Positions 6,095-8,212 of a stretch of 8,212 nucleotides of DNA are shown piece by piece; positions within the stretch are counted from its first letter, which is position 1, and each line of letters begins with the position of its first letter. A program made the translations under genes and the position numbers. Below the pieces are notes generated by a model. The model saw only the letters and a program-made list of their open reading frames with translations, was not told where the DNA came from and did not search any database. Source of the stretch: Clostridiales bacterium (GTDB lineage Bacteria; Bacillota; Clostridia; Saccharofermentanales; UBA5734); contig DMJC01000111.1 in NCBI GenBank assembly GCA_003451915.1, positions 1 through 8,212 on the forward strand, read 5' to 3'.

Positions 6095-7240
6095 ATGCCT
6101 GATCGGATGATCTCACCACGTTTGCTAAAAGAAGAACAGGAAAAGCTGCTCAGCCCTTTTGCAGCCCGCAGCAGTCAAAGTGCAGGCCGGCTCAGCCTCG
6201 AGGAACAGTGCGATGTGCGCACCGTTTACGAGCGAGATGTAGGACGGATTATCTACTCACTCGATTTCCGTCGTTTGCGTCACAAAACCCAGGTTTTTTT
6301 CGATCCTCAGAATGATCATATCTGTACCCGTATGGAACATGTGATCTATGTCAATTATATCGCCAACACCATCGGCAGGGCTCTGATGCTCAATGCCGAC
6401 CTGATTCAGGGGATTGCCCTGGGCCACGATCTCGGCCATGCACCTTTCGGTCACAGCGGCGAGCGGATGCTGGATGCCTGCCTCAAGAAAATTTCACCTG
6501 ATCTATACTTTCAACATGAAATTCACAGCCTGCGTGTTGTTGACAAGCTGGCCAGCCGGCCGCGTCACGGTAACGGGCTCAATCTGACGTTCGAGGTGCG
6601 AGATGGCATTGCCAGCCATTGCGGTGAAAGCTACAGTGAGAGCCAGCTGGTGCCTGACCGCAAGAAAACTGCGGCTGACCTGGTTGAAAGTGCCAGGACC
6701 CACAGAATGCCGGCCACTCTGGAAGGTTGTGTCGTGCGGCTGGCTGACAGAATCGCCTACATCGGACGTGACATCGAAGATGCTGTCCGGGCTGGCATCA
6801 TGGAGTTTGACGACATGCCGGCAGCAATCCGGACCTCGCTGGGTAAAAGCAACAGTGAAATCATCAACACGCTGGTCACCGATATCATCGCCAACAGCCA
6901 ATATCGTGACGCGATTATTCTCAGCCGTGAGCGCGGTGAGAGTATGGAGGAATTGCTGTACGAGAATGTTGAGCGGATCTATAGCTCGGACAAAATCAAA
7001 CGTTATGAAAAAATGGCTCAGAACACCATCGAAGGCTTGTTTGATGCCTTGCGGCAGGCTCTGGCCGACCCGGAAAAGCTGGCTTCAAGTGAAAACCGGG
7101 TTTTTCGCGGTTTTGCCAAATACCTTCAGGAACGAAATTATTCAGCCAGCGACAGTGACTGGCAAAAAACGGTTGACTACATAGCCGGCATGTCAGATTC
7201 ATTCGCCAGTAAGAGCTTCGAGGACATTTACTGGTTCTAG
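6095..7240 (+). CDS. dgt: Deoxyguanosinetriphosphate triphosphohydrolase-like HD-domain protein (dGTPase family)
   Basis: Family members hydrolyse dNTPs, classically dGTP, to the deoxynucleoside plus triphosphate, a way of limiting dNTP pools. The 381-residue protein carries the family opening (ERDVGRIIYSLDFRRLRHKTQVF, about 46-68, in two blocks of conserved residues) and the complete HD metal site: His82 in TRMEH, His111-Asp112 in HDLGHAPFGHSGE, and Asp218 in VRLADRIAYIGRDIEDA. NLTFEVRDGIASH (about 163-175) is also characteristic. The ATG at 6095 has GGGGG (6082-6086) 8 bases upstream; Met5 at 6107 is a less well placed alternative. It lies 49 bases after the DUF362 gene and 66 bases before the yfbR-like gene, all on one strand with no terminator between. 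Substrate choice within dNTPs cannot be read from sequence. Confidence 0.92.
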   Translation: MPDRMISPRLLKEEQEKLLSPFAARSSQSAGRLSLEEQCDVRTVYERDVGRIIYSLDFRRLRHKTQVFFDPQNDHICTRMEHVIYVNYIANTIGRALMLNADLIQGIALGHDLGHAPFGHSGERMLDACLKKISPDLYFQHEIHSLRVVDKLASRPRHGNGLNLTFEVRDGIASHCGESYSESQLVPDRKKTAADLVESARTHRMPATLEGCVVRLADRIAYIGRDIEDAVRAGIMEFDDMPAAIRTSLGKSNSEIINTLVTDIIANSQYRDAIILSRERGESMEELLYENVERIYSSDKIKRYEKMAQNTIEGLFDALRQALADPEKLASSENRVFRGFAKYLQERNYSASDSDWQKTVDYIAGMSDSFASKSFEDIYWF

Positions 7241-7306
7241 TGTTCCATGATTCTTGGCAGAGTCGGGCGATACGATTGCCAGATCATACGAGAGGAGATT
7301 TCAGTT

Positions 7307-7912
7307 ATGAGCAGTAATTTTTTTGCCATGATGCACCGGATGCGCTTTATTAACCGCTGGGGACTGATGCGCAATACGGAACAGGAAAATATCCAGGAAC
7401 ACTCCTTGCAAGTGGCGATGATCGCTCATGCGCTGGCTGTTCTTCGCCGGCGATATTACGCCGATGGGCGGCCGCCGGTTGATGAAAGGACTGTTGCACT
7501 GATGGCGATATATCACGATGCCAGCGAGATACTGACCGGCGATTTACCCACGCCGGTTAAATATTTCAACCCGGCAATACGAGAGGCTTATAAGGCTGTT
7601 GAATCAGTGGCAGCTGCTAAATTACTCACGATGCTGCCCGATGATCTGGCACCGAACTGGCAACCATTGATTGATCCTGACCTGAATGATCCGGCTACCC
7701 AGGCCGCTCACCAGCTGGTTAAAGCAGCAGATCGCCTGAGTGCCTATATTAAATGCATCGATGAGGGGAAAGCTGGCAACAGTGAGTTTCGTCAGGCTTC
7801 CAAAACTGTGCGCGCCAGCCTTGATGAACTGGCGGAGAGTTTACCGGAAGTGCGCTATTTCATGGATCACTTTCTGCCGGCTTTCCAGCTGTCGCTGGAT
7901 GAACTGCAATGA
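7307..7912 (+). CDS. yfbR: 5'-deoxynucleotidase, YfbR-like HD-domain protein
   Basis: YfbR removes the 5'-phosphate from deoxyribonucleoside monophosphates. The 201-residue protein follows E. coli YfbR closely from end to end as I remember it: INRWGLMRN, ENIQEHSLQVAMIAHALA, AIYHDASEILTGDLPTPVKYFN, then KAADRLSAYIKC and a C-terminal SLDEL. Active-site residues known in YfbR are all here: Arg17-Trp18 (which select against ribonucleotides), His32, His70, Asp71, Glu74, Asp79 and Asp142. The ATG at 7307 is chosen because AGAGGAG (7291-7297) lies 9 bases upstream and the family N-terminus begins there; an in-frame ATG at 7247 adds 20 residues without family match. It follows the dgt-like gene on the same strand and overlaps the next gene by 4 bases. 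Confidence 0.94.
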   Translation: MSSNFFAMMHRMRFINRWGLMRNTEQENIQEHSLQVAMIAHALAVLRRRYYADGRPPVDERTVALMAIYHDASEILTGDLPTPVKYFNPAIREAYKAVESVAAAKLLTMLPDDLAPNWQPLIDPDLNDPATQAAHQLVKAADRLSAYIKCIDEGKAGNSEFRQASKTVRASLDELAESLPEVRYFMDHFLPAFQLSLDELQ

Positions 7913-8212
7913 ACAGCCCAGCCGTTCCAATGCGGGTCAGCAGCGGGACCAGGTCGCCTTATCGCCCTTTCCCGGCTGAGGCAGCTTTTCTGCTGGTCAT
8001 TTTCGCAGCGGTTGTCTGCCTGACGATTACCTACTTTATTTTTTGGCCTACGGATGGTGTTGCTGTCGGACCCAATGACCGGTCTGATCTCACCGCCCGG
8101 CAAGCTGAGGATCTGGTCATGCGCGGCAGCAACCTGACTCAACCTGCTGCCGATGCAGCGATCTGGCAGATTCGCCTGGCCAACGGCCAAGCCAGTCCGG
8201 GCGATTATCTGC
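7909..8212 (+). CDS. Unknown membrane-anchored protein, N-terminal 101 residues, cut by window end
   Basis: I do not recognise this protein. Its ATG overlaps the yfbR stop as ATGA, which points to translational coupling, and the frame stays open to the window end. The first 22 residues are basic and Pro-rich (MNSPAVPMRVSS, then TRSPYRPFP), followed by one strong hydrophobic segment at about 23-46 (AFLLVIFAAVVCLTITYFIFW). After it comes a polar stretch with DLTARQAEDLVMRG, which looks extracellular by the positive-inside rule. It could be a single-pass anchored protein or an uncleaved signal-anchor. An upstream ribosome-binding site is weak (GGATGA), fitting coupling. A second Met at 7930 is an alternative start. 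The four-base overlap argues it belongs to the same operon as dgt and yfbR. Confidence 0.75.
   Translation, partial: MNSPAVPMRVSSGTRSPYRPFPAEAAFLLVIFAAVVCLTITYFIFWPTDGVAVGPNDRSDLTARQAEDLVMRGSNLTQPAADAAIWQIRLANGQASPGDYL

Noticed and set aside
6603..7184. 193-residue frame inside the dgt-like gene
   Set aside because: Shadow frame of a gene with a complete HD site; the composition (many Trp, Ser, Arg) is typical of an out-of-frame reading.
6095..8212. dgt-yfbR region as an anti-phage defence island
   Set aside because: The neighbours are housekeeping genes, base composition matches the rest of the window, and no mobile-element or toxin-like gene is seen. Pool control is the simpler reading.

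Overview
The window looks like ordinary chromosomal DNA from a Gram-positive anaerobe of moderately high GC, most likely a clostridial Firmicute. The evidence is a long-form ribosome hibernation factor, a PcrA-type helicase with a C-terminal Tudor-like tail, a type III pantothenate kinase, strong AGGAGG-like ribosome-binding sites, TATAAT promoters and a ferredoxin-type Fe-S protein. The genus cannot be read from the sequence. I see no mobile element, phage gene, CRISPR array, tRNA or rRNA.

Layout. Bases 1-1377 are on the minus strand: a polyprenyl-phosphate-type family 2 glycosyltransferase, then, one base after its stop, a coaX-like gene that leaves the window. Bases 1378-1545 are a divergent promoter region with two near-identical TATAAT boxes facing apart. 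The plus strand then carries hpf, a 144-base non-coding stretch, a strong intrinsic terminator, and a compact control region in front of pcrA. That region has a 14-base palindrome resembling a Gram-positive LexA (SOS) box, an extended -10 promoter and a second promoter. After pcrA, a new extended -10 promoter leads a probable operon: a DUF362/4Fe-4S protein, a dGTPase-family HD hydrolase, a YfbR-type 5'-deoxynucleotidase, and a coupled membrane-anchored protein cut by the window end.

How the genes may work together. The dgt-like and yfbR-like genes are both HD-domain hydrolases acting on deoxynucleotides, the first on dNTPs and the second on dNMPs, so together they could tune or drain the dNTP pool next to a repair helicase gene. 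HPF dimerises idle ribosomes. The glycosyltransferase probably charges undecaprenyl phosphate with a sugar for cell-surface modification.

The points most worth a second look are the CoaX-like protein lacking its N-terminal phosphate-binding motif, the candidate SOS box over the pcrA promoter, the hairpin at the predicted 5' end of the hpf mRNA, and the pairing of two deoxynucleotide hydrolases. No clearly new multi-gene system is visible.
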